Source: Saxidomus purpurata (Eukaryota > Mollusca > Bivalvia > Venerida > Veneridae). From it: 64,000 bases of DNA. The position numbers were made by a program, and so were the translations under genes. Shown here piece by piece: positions 13,401 to 25,734 of this stretch. Positions within the stretch are counted from its first letter, which is position 1; each line of letters begins with the position of its first letter. The stretch is from assembly GCA_022818135.1 (NCBI GenBank), contig JAFMSR010000013.1, positions 29,098,687 through 29,162,686 of the forward strand. Direction: 5' to 3'. Below the pieces are notes generated by a model. It saw nothing but the letters and a program-made list of their open reading frames with translations, searched no databases and had not been told where the DNA came from.

Positions 13401-13680
13401 AAAGATACATTTCAACCAGTTATACATCGATAAGCATTATAAATTTATTGTTTCGAGGAGAGAAAAAAAGAAACTGACATGACTGTCGATTTTTCGATTT
13501 TTTTTGAAACCTTGAAAATTAAGAAAACATACTACATTTATAAACGCCTGTTGCGCGAAATCAAGGACGGTGACCTATCTTTTTCTTTGCAGTTTTTTAT
13601 TTGGAATTGAATAAGGCTGAAATATAGCGAGTTTAAAGAAAATCTATCGAGTAGTTTTTTTCCAAGCATACCACCTTAAC
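10426..13680. mobile_element. 3.3 kb insertion splitting the LINE
   Basis: This block separates the two halves of one reverse transcriptase reading (AGPDAI... at 10425 and ...LTNLFE at 13685), with only some 20 residues of the LINE missing. It begins near 'tgtgcgcatgcgcc' and has no transposase I can recognise. It contains a small fragment of the 'ggccctatatcgctcac' repeat, reversed, at about 11955-11985, and a phrase 'gaagtgggtggggta' twice (about 12945 and 13328). No clear terminal repeats were found, so it may be several insertions. Confidence 0.45.
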
Positions 13681-13684
13681 CAAC

Positions 13685-14890
13685 CTTTTTGAAGGAATGC
13701 TCCCATTTTACTAAACTGTTTAAAATGTCATTATGTTCAGGATCTGTACGATCTGATTGGTCCCAAGCATTTGTAACACCTATTCTTTTTTAAAAAGGAG
13801 AAACATATGTGGCAAGTACTTATAGACCTGTCTCATTAGCCTGCGTAGCTTGTTGTAATGACATGTGCTATCTAGAATTAAATAATATACTTGTTGATAA
13901 CCAGCATTGCTTTCGTGTCCAGCGGTCTTGCGAAAACCGACTTGTTGGATTTATTCACGACTTAACAAGGCTAAGTGGATGTCGCTATAATGGAGTTCAG
14001 TAAGGTATTTGATGTTGTCCATCATGTCAGGTTACTTTACAAAATATCACATTATGTATTAGGGGTAGTGCACTTTCTTGGGTTGGAGCTCTCTTGGGAA
14101 ATCGCACACAACGTGTTGTTGTTGATGGGGCGGCATCAATCTCGGCACCTTTACTATCAGGTGTTTACAGGGGTTGGTATCCTCTCCTATTTCTGCTCTA
14201 CATTAACGACCTTCATGCGGCTGTAAACTCCAATGTTAGGTTATTTGCAGATGATTGTGTCATATACAGGACTATACACTCTGCCTGAGATGGTTTACGG
14301 TTGCAGGAGGATATCAACGGTCTTGCAAAATGGGAGCATAAATGGAAGATGAGTTTCAACATCAATAAATGTCACATTTTTCATGTTTCTAGGACAAAGG
14401 GAATGACCAATGCAGTATATACGCCTTGTATAACCAGCTTTTGTCAGTTGTACATCAAGCTACCTATCTTGGGAGTTGAAGTATCATCTAGTCTCTCATG
14501 GTATCTACACATAAACAAAATAACTACTAAATCTAGCCAGTGTTTAGGGTTTTTAAAGAGATAATTAACTGATCATAAATGGAACACCTTAGAAAGTAGA
14601 CGGAAAATCAGTAGACTAACTTTGTTTTATAAAATGGTAAACAGTCATGTTGAAATAAATCCAACGCAGTACCTTACATCATACACAAGATAATCCAGGC
14701 ATTTCCACCATCTTGCATACTACATTCCAACAACATCAGTTGACTGTTACATATTTTCATAATTTCCGAGAACATTAGTACAGTGGAACACACTTCAATC
14801 GCATGTACATTGTACTCAGTTCTGACTCTATCTTCGGATTTAAGTCAGCACTGGCTACTTCGATATTGAACCCATCAATCTGATCAAACT
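13685..14890 (+). pseudogene. Non-LTR retrotransposon ORF2, reverse transcriptase and C-terminus (decayed)
   Basis: Successive frames give WSQAFVTPI, YRPVSLACV, 'DVAIMEFSKVFDVVHH', LLFLLYINDLHAAV and RLFADDCVIYRT, which match reverse transcriptase motifs including FADD, the catalytic Asp pair. Later frames give WKMSFNINKCHIFHV, then LESRRKISRLTLFYKMV and FPRTLVQWNTL, typical of the C-terminal region of Jockey/CR1-like elements. At least three frame changes and several stops make it non-functional. It continues the fragment at 9940-10425. Confidence 0.85.
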
Positions 14891-17734
14891 TGCTTTTATC
14901 CTGACTTTAACCTTACTATTTACTTACCTCTTATTCTGCACATATATAAAGACATAGTGTAATTAAGGGCTTTCAAAGTTTTCAGGTGTAAGATAGGTTA
15001 TCTTTTTCACACAATCACACTCAGTGTCCTTCTTGGTGGACTGAGTAGCTGGGAAGGCCTGGTAGCTTTTAAACCCCTCACGCATGGCTATAATCGTTCA
15101 TTATTGAATGTTAGCCATCACCAGAGAAGAAGAGATGGTAGGCATGATTTTGAGTATATGAAAGCTATGGGAATCTAGATTTCATAGTAAAAATCCTGTC
15201 GAGTTCAATTCTTTATGCAGTAAGAAGGCGCCAAATGTCACAGGGTGAAAAAATGTGTACACACAGACAGGGACGCGAACACATAAACCTTCGGTTCCAT
15301 GCCTGTTAGAACGAATTCTCTCCCGACTGACCTAACCAGCTGCTTAATTTTTTTCCTCCTAAGTGTGATTAAGTCTGTACCGTGGCATGTGCATCAGGAA
15401 AACAAATTGAAACCTTGTTTTTGTTATCAACGTGTTACTCGACATATTGACCGTTATTCACTGGTCGAGGAGTATAGTTACTTAACACTTAAAATCAATT
15501 AGTTTGGCTGTTACAACATATTTGTTGATAGATATGTTGATAACTAGCAGAAGACCTTCCGCACATGATGCGGGATGCTGTACCCCTATTTTATCAAGGC
15601 CGTACTAGTACAAAAACTAAATTAAAGGCTCGTTGCTGACCCTAGATCAATAGATTAATCCATGATGCCATATCATAATTGCCCTCTGACTTTATCAATT
15701 GAAGTGTCCTTTCGATATCTGGTTCGTGATACGTCAAAAAGTCACGTATTACACTAAGTTGAGAGATATTGGATTTTTCAGCTGTTTCTTATTACTTTGC
15801 AGCTGCAAAATTTCGTTTCATTTGTTTCCAAACCACTGTTGAAATCGTCACAGATTCCTAAACTACACACTTTTGCTACAATAACTTGACCACAAATAGT
15901 TTTATCTGGTGGTATAAATTAATCAAGTAAAGGCGAAAACGCTCCGTAAATAACATACACTTCGAATGTTAAGAATTGAAGAAATGTACCTGCTATTTTG
16001 TTTATATTCAGATCAACAGTTTTACGTTCAGTCGTAATCTCAAGGAGCGTGTCATTATTATCCTTGTTAGTTGGCATGGGGTGTTGGTGTAATACGCGAA
16101 AAAAAAAATAATTAAAGAATGTTCTAACATACATTGGACTTTGTGACTGTACTAATTCTTATTTTAAATGCCGTTATATTCCGCGTAACTGATTGATTTA
16201 TTAGATGTGCTTTAGGTCCACCATCCTCTTTCGAGTCATATACGGTACGATCTGTATGCCGCGTAACTCGAAACCGGCAAATTAATCAATGAAGTGATCA
16301 CGTCATCAAGAGGGTCGTATACAAATTTGATTCCAATCGTAACATTTGATCGGTTAAAAAGTAGGTCAAAAGCCAGCATTTTCAGCTACACTGAAAAGTA
16401 ATATGTAGTAGCGAATACATTTATGCATTCATTCATAAAGTGGTTTGTTCTGACATCATTTACGGGCTTGCCAGATCCCTGAAATTTGTTCAGCCAGAAA
16501 AATCTACCACTTCGTGCAAATTTTGTCTTGTCAACCGTATTTCAGTAATTTTTCCAGGCAGACGTTTTAATTATATACATGTACCGAAACGTCGTTCCTG
16601 GGAAAGTTGTCGATGGAGGCGGTAAAACATCGTTCCTAGGAAAGTTATCAAAGGCGGCGATTGAACATGCTGTCTTTTTTTAGATCGGCAGTGAAATCGT
16701 TAATCATTGAAACGATCACGTCACCAAGACGGTCATTTTCGTAGGAAGACGAACGATTCTGTTGTGCAAATTGCAATTTTTGAAATCATTCTCATAATCA
16801 CGTTATATATCTACTAATAAATAACAAATATTTTAAGAAATGCGTCCGGATCCTAATCATAAAATGCGTTAATGTATTTATTGTAAAATGCGTTAATGTA
16901 TTTATCGTAAAATTATTTTCACAAGGACTGAATACACGAAACAGTGTCTCACATCAGTATAGTGTAATGAAGATGTATAATATACCAATCGAATACGGCC
17001 AATTAACACATGCACCATCATGTGTGATTTGAACATTTGGAAGATTGCATGGCAGAATACTTAAATAGACCATATTCACTATCCAAACCTAGATTGAGTA
17101 TACTTCATTATGTCGGTTCTTCCAAACGTCAAGTAAAGATGATAATTTCTCTATATTCTAAATCGAGAGAGCTCCTGTGGAACCATTTTGTAACTGTAAC
17201 ATATCTTCAGTTGACGAAACAAATCGAATAATCACCCGTGGAGAAAACCCCCAATCAAGATAATCAATTTCATTTACTGCGCTTCTATTTGTAACATTTG
17301 ATTGGTCCAAAACGTATTTTCTGTAATATCATTGGTCTAAACGTAATCCAGTGCATATGCACCTCATATCGTGTTTATCCTGGGGCGATTCAATTTAACC
17401 TGTTGTGATAAAAATAGCACAAGCAAGGAAGCATTAGATTCAGCCGACTGAATAAAGTTGTACAAAATGTCTGACAACCAAATGCGGCTTTCGGATGAAC
17501 AAAAGTAGACAATAAAGTAACTTATGGTACAGTGTTAGGGGGTCGAAAAAACATATGTAAAGCAAAATTGTTTCAGAATGTAATAACAGCATGTTAGATC
17601 ACAATCGTATACGCTTGAATAAAAATATATGTCATATCAAGTACATATTTATTGTTGTCTCACAACAAGCAACCATGAAAACCATTTACAAATAAATAAA
17701 GATCTGCAAACTACAGCTGAAGAGAGTAATAGAC
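14891..17734. other. Intergenic region with SINE fragment and scattered repeats
   Basis: No exon recognised. It holds a tRNA-like SINE head (15240-15345), a motif shared with 9451 at about 16211-16231, and two similar phrases 'gatcacgtca(t/c)caaga(g/c)ggtc' at about 16296 and 16715. These suggest a degraded duplication between about 16210 and 16740. Confidence 0.4.
15240..15345 (-). repeat. tRNA-derived SINE head
   Basis: On the minus strand 'ggttaggtcagtcgggagag' resembles a Pol III A box and 'gtgttcgcgtccc' a B box, about 45 nt apart. The region does not fold into a full cloverleaf by eye, so it is called a SINE remnant and not a tRNA gene. Confidence 0.45.
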
Positions 17735-19376
17735 AAGAGGGCCATGATGGCCCTATATCGCTCACCTGAATACAAGTCCACTTGCCTAATGGGTGTGGTC
17801 AATTTTGACCCAAGAGGCATGATTTGAACAAAGTAGGTGGAAGACCACAAGACAATGTTACATACCAAATAGGTTTTCCTATATACATCTTTGTAAAACA
17901 AGTGACCTCATTGGCGGGGCCAATATTGACCCCCAGGGGTATGATTTGAACACAATTTGAAGAAGTCTACTAGGCAGTGCTACATGCTAAATATCTAAGC
18001 TCTAGACCCTGTGGTTTCACAGAAGAAGATTTTAAAGTTTTTCCTGTATAAGCTTATGTAAAATCCAGTGACCCTCTTAAAGGGAGGGGTCAATTTTGAC
18101 CAGGTGACCACCCGGGCGGGGTCAATTTTGACCTCGGGTTTTTCCTATTTGTTGCCATAGCAAACAGAGTTCTGCATGTAATGGAATTCTTTGAACATGT
18201 TGAACAACTTTGATAGAGCTTCATGCAAGGAACATCCCTGCAAAGTTTCATCAACATTGGCCCAGTGGTTTCAGAGGAGATGTCGTTTGAAGGAAATGGT
18301 GGACAGACGGACGGAATGTGATCTTAATAGCTCACTCTGGCACTTTGTGCCAGGTGACCTAACAAGAGGGCCAAGATGGCCCTATATCGCTCACCTTGGT
18401 ACAAGTCCACTTGCCTGGTGGAAGATCACTAGATAATGTTATATACCAAATAAGTTTTCCTATATACGCCTTTGTAAGGGGCAAGGTCAATTTTGACCCC
18501 AGGGGCATAATTTGAACAAACTTTGAAGAGGTCTACTAGGCAATGCTACATGCCAAATATCTAAGCTCTAGGCCTTGTGGTTTCAGAGAAGAAGATTTTT
18601 AAAGTTTTCCCTATATAAGCCTATGTAAAACTAAGTGATCCCCCGTGCGGGGTCAATTTTGATCCGAGGGTCATAATTTGAACAATCTTGGTAGAGGTCT
18701 ACTAGCCAATGCTACCTGCCAAATATCTAAGCTCTAGGCCTTGTGGTTTCAGAGAAGAAGATTTTTAAAGTTTTTCCTACATAAGCCTATGTAAAACTAA
18801 GTGACCCCCCTTGTGGGGTCAATTTTGATCCGGGGCTCATAATTTGAATAATCTTGATAGAGGTCCACTAACCAATGCTACATGCCCAATATCTAAGCAT
18901 AATGTGAACAATCTTGGTAGAGGTCCACTAGACAATGCTACATGCCAAATATCTTAGCTCTAGGCCTTGTGGTTTCAGAGAAGAAGATTTTTAAAGTTTT
19001 TCCTATATATGCCTATGCAAAAACTAAGTGCCCACCCGCGCGGGGTCAATTTTGACCCGGGGCTCATAATTTGTACAATCTTGGTAGAGGTCCACTAGAC
19101 AATGCTACATGCCAAATATCTAAGCTCTAGGCCTTGTGGTTTCAGAGAAGAAGATTTTTAAAGTTTTTCCTATTTGTTGCCATAGCAACCAGAGATCTTC
19201 ATGGAATGGAATTCTTTGAACAATTTTGGTAGAGCTTCATGCAAGGAACATTCCTGCATAGTTTTATCAACATTGGCCTAGAGGTTTCAGAGGAGATGTC
19301 ATTTGAATCAAAATGTTGACGGACGACGGACAATCATCGATCAGAAAAGCTCACCCTGGCATAGCCAGGTTAGCTA
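17735..19376. repeat. Long tandem array of about 180-bp units
   Basis: It starts 'acaagagggccatgatggcc', restarts with the same core at about 18362, and ends with 'gacggacgacggacaatc' and 'gctcaccctggcatagccag'. Units share 'tgctacatgccaaatatcta', 'gctctaggccttgtggtttc', 'agagaagaagatttttaaag' and a variable 'gtgaccccc..gcggggtcaattttgac'. At least six units can be followed. The related array at 23555-24535 is in the same orientation. No reading frame is conserved across units. Confidence 0.85.
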
Positions 19377-19624
19377 AAAAGCAAAATGTGAAATACAAAC
19401 AATGCTACTTATACAAAACAATCAGAAAGAAATAAACAATACAAAACAAAATAATACAGTAAAAATAAACCCAATAATCTTCAACACTAGATCGTCATTA
19501 TTGAAGGTACAGAAAATGTTCAGCCTAAAGTACACTTTCAGCTTGAATAGACACACAGACTACAAAACTGATGACAACGACGAAAACCGACTCCGCACAA
19601 CAAAGTAACAACAAACAGTAACGT

Positions 19625-20045
19625 AAAGTAATGGGTCTGGTGCACAGCACTTCCTCTCATTATCCGCTATTGATACATGAAGTATATTTTCGTGCCCTTA
19701 AAAACAGTTGGAGCTATGCTCGGCACAACTAATGACAGTTACTTTAAAACTATTAAACCCAGAATTAAAGTTCTTGCACTGAACGTTCTGTCATTGTTGT
19801 CTATCAATATATAAAGTATCAATTGATTCCATTCAATACTTACTGAGTGATGCTCTTCACATTAAAAAGGAAATAAGAGCAGTCACTGTAAAACATAATG
19901 CAGCTAGAGTTATGGTCGTTTTGTGCTGCAAATAATGTGACTTTAAAATTAATGAGGATTTCAAGAGCTATTGTACAAGTGCACTACACTTCCTCTCATT
20001 GTCCTTTAAAAATATATGAAGAACTTCATTTTCTTCACACGATAT
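19625..20045. repeat. Two-copy repeat abutting the KCTD-like 3' end
   Basis: The phrase '(g)cac..cacttcctctcatt' is present at about 19645 and 19983, each followed by 'atgaag'. A related copy occurs at about 29160. The right-hand copy ends within about 10 bp of the stop codon of the KCTD-like gene, so the repeat would form its 3' UTR. Confidence 0.55.
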
Positions 20046-20053
20046 TACACCTT

Positions 20054-20793
20054 CTAGACACTTTGAGAAGCCATTGTAGACAGCCTCGAGCCTGTCGTTG
20101 TACCTAGCATTTGCATGCTCTCTTCTGTAAGAAGCGTTATATGATGACATTGATTGGAGCCCTTTGTTTTTTGACAGGCTGTGACACGGTGATGTATATT
20201 ATGAAAATAACTATCAATGACCAAACGCCCAAACCCAAGTTCGCATAAATCATGGGCAAGGCATAACTTAAATTCTTCAGTTATATCACAATCAGTGGCT
20301 ATTGGAATTCTTATCCTCCTAACATCAGTAAAGCCGCATCCACAATCAAATGAACACTTGCAAACATTATGCATAAGCAGAGTTTTTCCATCTTGTGGCC
20401 TAACATTCTTCATATAAAATTGGTCGATTACCTTCCGTTTTGTACGCTCATACTCAGGAAGGTTAAGGTTCCTTTTGATTTCTTTGATTTTCTTTCGGAA
20501 CTGCACAGTCTGAGACAGTTCTAGTTCCTTCACAAGTGATTCAATTTTATAATGTGTAGCAATGTCATACATTTCCAACGTTTTCTCCTTCGGGGGTAAA
20601 ATACCAAATCTTAGAAAATTCAAAACGTATCGAAACAGTTTTGCATCGCAATCGATGAAGTAGCGGCCATCTTTGTTTTTACTGGTCAACTGTTGACCCC
20701 TGAACATGGCGGTAAGAGTGCTTTTCGGATCTTTTGTTAAAGTACTCAGCATTGTTGTCATCTGTTTCCCACCAACATTCAGTTCAATGACGT
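20054..20793 (-). CDS. KCTD-like BTB/T1-domain protein, terminal exon
   Basis: One open exon encodes 245 residues up to the stop at 20054, after an AG acceptor (...TTTTCAG) ending at 20794. It begins mid-codon (2 nt) with VIELNVGGKQMTTMLSTLTK, the start of a potassium-channel T1/BTB fold as in KCTD proteins. MFRGQQL, DGRYFIDCDAKLFRYVLNFL and IATHYKIESLVKELE follow, the standard T1 landmarks (residues about 2-90). KCTD proteins usually oligomerise and act as Cullin-3 adaptors or regulators; the C-terminal 150 residues, with a CKCSFDCGCGF cluster, are not from a KCTD subtype I recognise. The in-exon ATG at 20761 would drop the first T1 strand, so a short upstream exon is likely; I did not find it. 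A second minus-strand frame overlaps the 3' end but runs into the adjacent repeat. Confidence 0.85.
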
Positions 20794-22642
20794 CTGAAAA
20801 CTATTTAGAAAAACTACATGTAAATATAGTACTACTAGTATTTGAATTAAAAAAAGTTAGATCTAGATATGTAATATAATTCAATTATACTTTTGTTTTC
20901 AAGCCCTCAATGGGTAACCTCATTTATTTTCCCACCCAAAATAAATAATTACAAAAAAGCTCCATGGCCGTTTCAAGATACTAAATTAACAATATCTTTG
21001 TTTAAATCTACATCCCTGAAAAACATAAAAATATTTGATTTTTGAACTAGCTTAATAATTAATATATTAATTAATCCATACAACCATTACATAATTTCTT
21101 ATACATCGAAGTAGTATGCAAAAAGTTCACTTGTTTGTTACAACCTACTGCGCAAAAATCGAAATGGTTAGGTTGACTTAAGGGAGATGAAAGTCTTCAG
21201 GTTTAACAAAATCATTTAATAAAATAGAATATTGCTTTTTACTATACCATAAGAAATTTATGGAAATTCTAGCTAAAGAGGTTATATTTAGGGATTGAAA
21301 TAATTGACTTATTTTTAGCTACATTTTATGCAGACATTATTTCTATTATATTGCAAAAATCTCTCTTTGAAAAAGATGGTTGTTCTAATCATACTGTAAT
21401 AGTATAATTCTAATGCCGTAGAAAAACATGAAAGAAAGAAGACAGAGCACAAACATAACAGTTGTGATTTACCGTTCAAACAATACATTCATCAATTTTT
21501 TTCTACACATATTTCAATTATAATTGATTTGTTATTAAACTTATTATAGTTAATTATTTTTGTAGTAAGATGTTTTTGTGATTTCTGCACATGAGAAAAT
21601 CGTTTTGATTTCACTTCAAACTGCCAATGTACAAATTAACACTAATGAGAATGGTAGTGTTTAGTAGCTGTAGTGTAACGAGCATTGATGATGAACTAAA
21701 TATATATGTTCTGCTAAATATAACTTCGTCCGATACCGCTTGGACCAAGCCCCAATACCATTAATGATATAAGGTCGAACGATCACCGCGGAATACGAAA
21801 CAATTAAACCACTGCAAGGTAATAGAGAACTTGACCTTTGGCAGACTGACCAAAACTCAATACAGTTCATGTCACTGATAGTGACCACCTTCTCTACAAA
21901 TCTGAGGTTCAAGGACCTAAGCTTTGTACTTTGTTAATCATTGAGCGGAGAGTCTAATATAACCGTGACCTTTGACCAAGAGACATTTTATTGTATACGA
22001 GTTTTTCTTGACCAGCATCCCTGTAAGATTATTTGATCCAAAGCCTTTGATTTCTTTGATTTTCAACCTGTTCTTAACAGTCCAAGGTCACCATGATTTG
22101 ACATTTGACCCGCTCACCCCGAAATGATTAGTGGTTATCCAGTGGTATTGACCAATCTACCTTTTATGTAAAAATATGCTAATAATTGGTCAGAAATAGG
22201 TAACCGTGGACTTGACCTTTGACCGAGTGGCCTGAAAATGATAGATAGTTAACAAATGTTTTACAAATGAGAGCACATTGATTGGATGTTTAATGTTTTT
22301 ATAACACACTTGTTATCAAAACTTCTTATATTGTTTGACATTTCTAAATAATTCCCTTCACTATCGAGGGAAGACAGATACATTTGTATATGATATAGTA
22401 TTTCATATGAATTTTATAATCACTTTTCAACCGAATTGATAAAACAAAATCAGATAAACACCAAGTTTTGGATTTATTCAAAGCTCAGATGTACATCATT
22501 TAATTATTCCAGTTTAACAATGACATATTAAGATTTTAAATGTAACGTAATATAAAGAATAATCTAGGTGATATTACGCGGGGACTTTTCTTAACTGTCA
22601 CTGTCGTTTGTAACAGTTTGGAATATTTCGATAAATGATATA
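20794..22642. other. AT-rich intron/intergenic region upstream of KCTD-like exon
   Basis: Presumably intron and 5' flank of the KCTD-like gene. From about 21950 to 22260 there are phrases such as 'gtgacctttgacc' and 'cttgacctttgaccgagtgg', remnants of a dispersed repeat. No exon recognised. Confidence 0.4.
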
Positions 22643-22800
22643 ACAAGAGCTATCACTCGTAAGAGACGAATGCCCCTCAAAGTGGTGCCTGTGACCTTGA
22701 CCTTCAAGGTTTGGATCCGGTTATTGCACACGAGACTTCATCTCCATGTGCTGAACATTTGTGCTAATTCATTTTAAAATCCGTGAATGTATATAACAGT
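22643..22800. repeat. Dispersed repeat fragment
   Basis: Begins 'acaagagctatcactcgtaa' and continues 'gtgaccttgaccttcaagg', the style of the other dispersed repeats in the window. Confidence 0.45.
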
Positions 22801-22984
22801 TACAGTCTGAACAGGGAAAATGTGCTTAGCTTCATCAAACCTTATTACATGTATATTTTTTGACTCAGGAGTTACCTGTTTATTGTATGTGTCTTTGACT
22901 TCTATATTCAGATGTAAAAGGCACATCCGTGAATATTAGAGTCTTATCTTTATCGGATAATCCATATGAGTTTAGTTATTTTAG

Positions 22985-23098
22985 GTTTCGGGGGATAGTG
23001 CTAGATACAGAACGTGTCCCGTTCCACAGACCGCCCTGGTTCTTTAACATGCCCGGGGTACAGCACTGATACATGGGACCTCGGTTTTAAGGTTAATG
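22985..23098. repeat. Repeat module shared with 60420-60520
   Basis: 'tggttctttaacatgcccgg' and 'agcactgatacatgggac' here match 'tggttctttaaaatgccccg' and 'agcaccgatacacgcgagac' near 60460-60505 in the same orientation. Unclassified dispersed repeat. Confidence 0.55.
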
Positions 23099-23124
23099 TT
23101 AGTGCACTGTAAAAAAGTGTAACT

Positions 23125-23171
23125 TTACACCAAAATGGGTGGCAACTCTGCTGCCTCCCATTTTGGTGTAA
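23125..23171. repeat. Perfect 15-bp stem hairpin
   Basis: TTACACCAAAATGGG at 23125-23139 is exactly complementary to CCCATTTTGGTGTAA at 23157-23171. The 17-nt loop contains a further GGCA/TGCC pairing, extending the stem. It stands alone and is not part of a recognisable longer element. Confidence 0.8.
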
Positions 23172-23554
23172 CGTTTCCTAAAATATCAAATCACCAACTC
23201 TTTAACATGGCTAGCATGGTTTCCTTTCTCTTGTCACACAATGACCTGGCAAATTGGAAGAAATACTGGCAGCAGAGGGACAAAGTCTGGCAAATTTAGA
23301 GAATAACACACAGCATATGGAAACAACAAAAGGCAATATATACTAATCATTTGTTTATTTTTTTAATAAACTTTGCAGTATCACACAGCCAAGAAGATCA
23401 TGAAAGACCTATCTTGCTGACCTAATTATTAATGCACTTTAAAACAAGAAAGTAGGTCAAATATCACACTCAAGATCAGTTGTAGAAATTTTGGAACTGC
23501 ACAAATAGTCGAAATTTCAAGTCTCTAGCTTCAAAAACAAAAAAACTAAGCCAA

Positions 23555-24535
23555 AGGTCAAAGTTGAACAAGATGGCCCTTTATCGCTCACCTGGCTACC
23601 ATTGGCTATAATACAAGTTCAATAATAGCAGAAGGGGTCAATTTTAATCTGATTTTAACACTCTTCATAGAGGTACACTACATAATACTATAGTCAAAAT
23701 ATCTTAGTCCTGGGCCTAGTAGGTCTGGACAAGAGGACTTTTGAAGTTTCACCTATACTTTACAAACCTATGTAAAATCAAGTGAACCCCGGGCAAGGCC
23801 TTGTGGTTTCAGAGATGAAGATCTTAAAGTTTTCCTATATAGCATATGTAAAATAAAGTGACCCCCAGAAGGGGTCAAAATTTTGACTCGAGGGTCATAA
23901 TTTGAACAATCTTGGTAGAGACCCACTAGGCAATGCCACATGCTAAATATCTAAGCTCTAGTCTTTGTTGTTTCAGAGAAGGTTTTTAAACTTTTTCCTA
24001 TATATATATGTGAAAACAAGTGACCTCCATGCATGGTCAATTTTGACGGGGGGTGGGGGTGGGGGAGGGGGGGGGGGTCATAATTTGAACGATGTTGGTA
24101 GAAGTCCACTTGATAATGCCACATGCTAGATATCTAGGCTCTAGGCATTGTTCTTTCAGAGAAGATGGGTTTTAAACTTTTTCCTATATAAACTTATGTA
24201 AAACAATTTTGAACTGGGGGATATAATTTGAACAATCTTGGTAGAGGTCCACTGGGCAATACCACATGCTAAATATCTAAGCTCTAGGCCTTCCTGTTCA
24301 TGAGAAGACGATTTTCCTTTCCATCCCCATGACAACCAGAGTTCTACATGGAATGGAATTATTTGAACAACTATGAAGAAGGTTTTATGGAAGAAACATC
24401 CCTGCCAAGTTTATTCAACATTGGCCTAGTGGTTTCAGAGGACATGGCGTTTGAAGGAGTACGATGTACGACGGACGGTGAGCAATCCTAATAGCTCATA
24501 GCTCACTCTGGCACTTTGTGCCAGGTGAGCTAACA
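23555..24535. repeat. Second copy of the 180-bp-unit array
   Basis: It opens 'aacaagatggccctttatcg', has about four units with 'aatctaagctctag'-type phrases and 'ttttgac(c)' blocks, and ends 'gacgacggacggtgagcaat' and 'ctggcactttgtgccaggtg'. Same family and orientation as 17735-19376. Contains a poly(G) tract at about 24048-24077. Confidence 0.8.
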
Positions 24536-25365
24536 AAAAGCTGTACAGAATGGTTTAAATTCACTGCTGTAGCTTCAAAAACAGGAAAGTAGGTCAGTAA
24601 GTGAAGGTCAGCCAATGTTAGTTGAAATCTACATGGGTCATGCAAAACAGAAAGGTCAAGATCAGCCAAGGTCAAAATTGAAATGACCCAAGAGACATTG
24701 TTTCAATAACTTCGTTAAAACAGTAGTTTTACCCAACATACAAAATATTTGAGCCCTGGGTATTTGAGTCCCCAGTATATAAATATAAGGCAAAGACCCA
24801 AAAACCCATCCACTTGCAAATGTTTTTATGAATTCGAATACCATGAACAATCTTGGTAACTATGGAACATTTGTGTTAAATCATTACAAAACTGCACATG
24901 TGCTAATGCAGTTCTATATGGCATTTTAATAAATCAAGCGGCCATTACTGCAGACCAGTAGCTATGGCCCATAATCGGACTCATCCCAGGTCTGGCTTAT
25001 GTATTTTATGTGAGCTTGGGTTTGACTGCTCAAATTATGTAGTTTCTAGAGCATAAACAAGATAAAATATAGCATTTTTTCTTAACTAAGGGGCAGTAAC
25101 TTCGTACAAACTGGCCAAAATTTGCCCATAATCGAACACATTCATGATCTGTACCCATACACATCCTGTGCAAGTTTTAGGTGTCCGCTTTGGAACATGG
25201 TGGGGGTAAGAGGAGGTTAGGGCGCACCATAAACCGGTTAAGCTCCCCAGTGGTGTTTTTGCCACTGACCGTTCCAAGGCGGTGCCCCATTGTGTTCCTT
25301 TAATTGTTCGTTTTGTCCTCGTGTGTTTGCTTTGTATGCTAGGTGTTTGGTAGGTAGGTGGTGGT

Positions 25366-25446
25366 GTGTGTGTGTGTTTTGTGTTGTTTGTGTGTGTGTG
25401 TGTGTTGTTTGTTTTTTTTGGTGTGTTGTGTGTGTGTGTGTGTGTG

Positions 25447-25545
<99 letters not shown>

Positions 25546-25560
25546 GGGGGGGGTGGTGGT
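25366..25560. repeat. (GT)n microsatellite with poly(G) end
   Basis: Interrupted GT repeats from 25366, an uninterrupted GT run from about 25448 to 25542, then a poly(G) run and 'tggtggtgtg'. Open frames here are only repeat translations. Confidence 0.95.
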
Positions 25561-25734
25561 GTGCACTTCTGGGTGCTGTGGGGCTCGTTTTGGGGAGGCT
25601 GCGTTTTTGGTACGTGGCATTCCCTGTTTGATATTATTTTTGTTTTTATGTTGATTGCTTAAAAATGCCACTTCTAGAGTATCAACAGGATAAAAACAGG
25701 AAAAAGACTAAAACAGGTTAAAAATTTACACACA

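Noticed and set aside
17467..17508. ATG in good context reading MSDNQMRLSDEQK
   Set aside because: Stops after 13 codons with no donor site giving an obvious continuation.
19968..20150. Minus-strand frame overlapping the KCTD-like 3' end that looks like an alternative C-terminus
   Set aside because: Most of it lies in the dispersed repeat at 19625-20045; using it would need a frameshift in an otherwise open exon.
20217..20417. Plus-strand open frame over the KCTD-like exon
   Set aside because: Shadow of the real minus-strand coding frame.
25290..25671. Open frames of 96-113 codons on both strands
   Set aside because: Pure GT/CA microsatellite translation (CVCVCV, HTHTHT).
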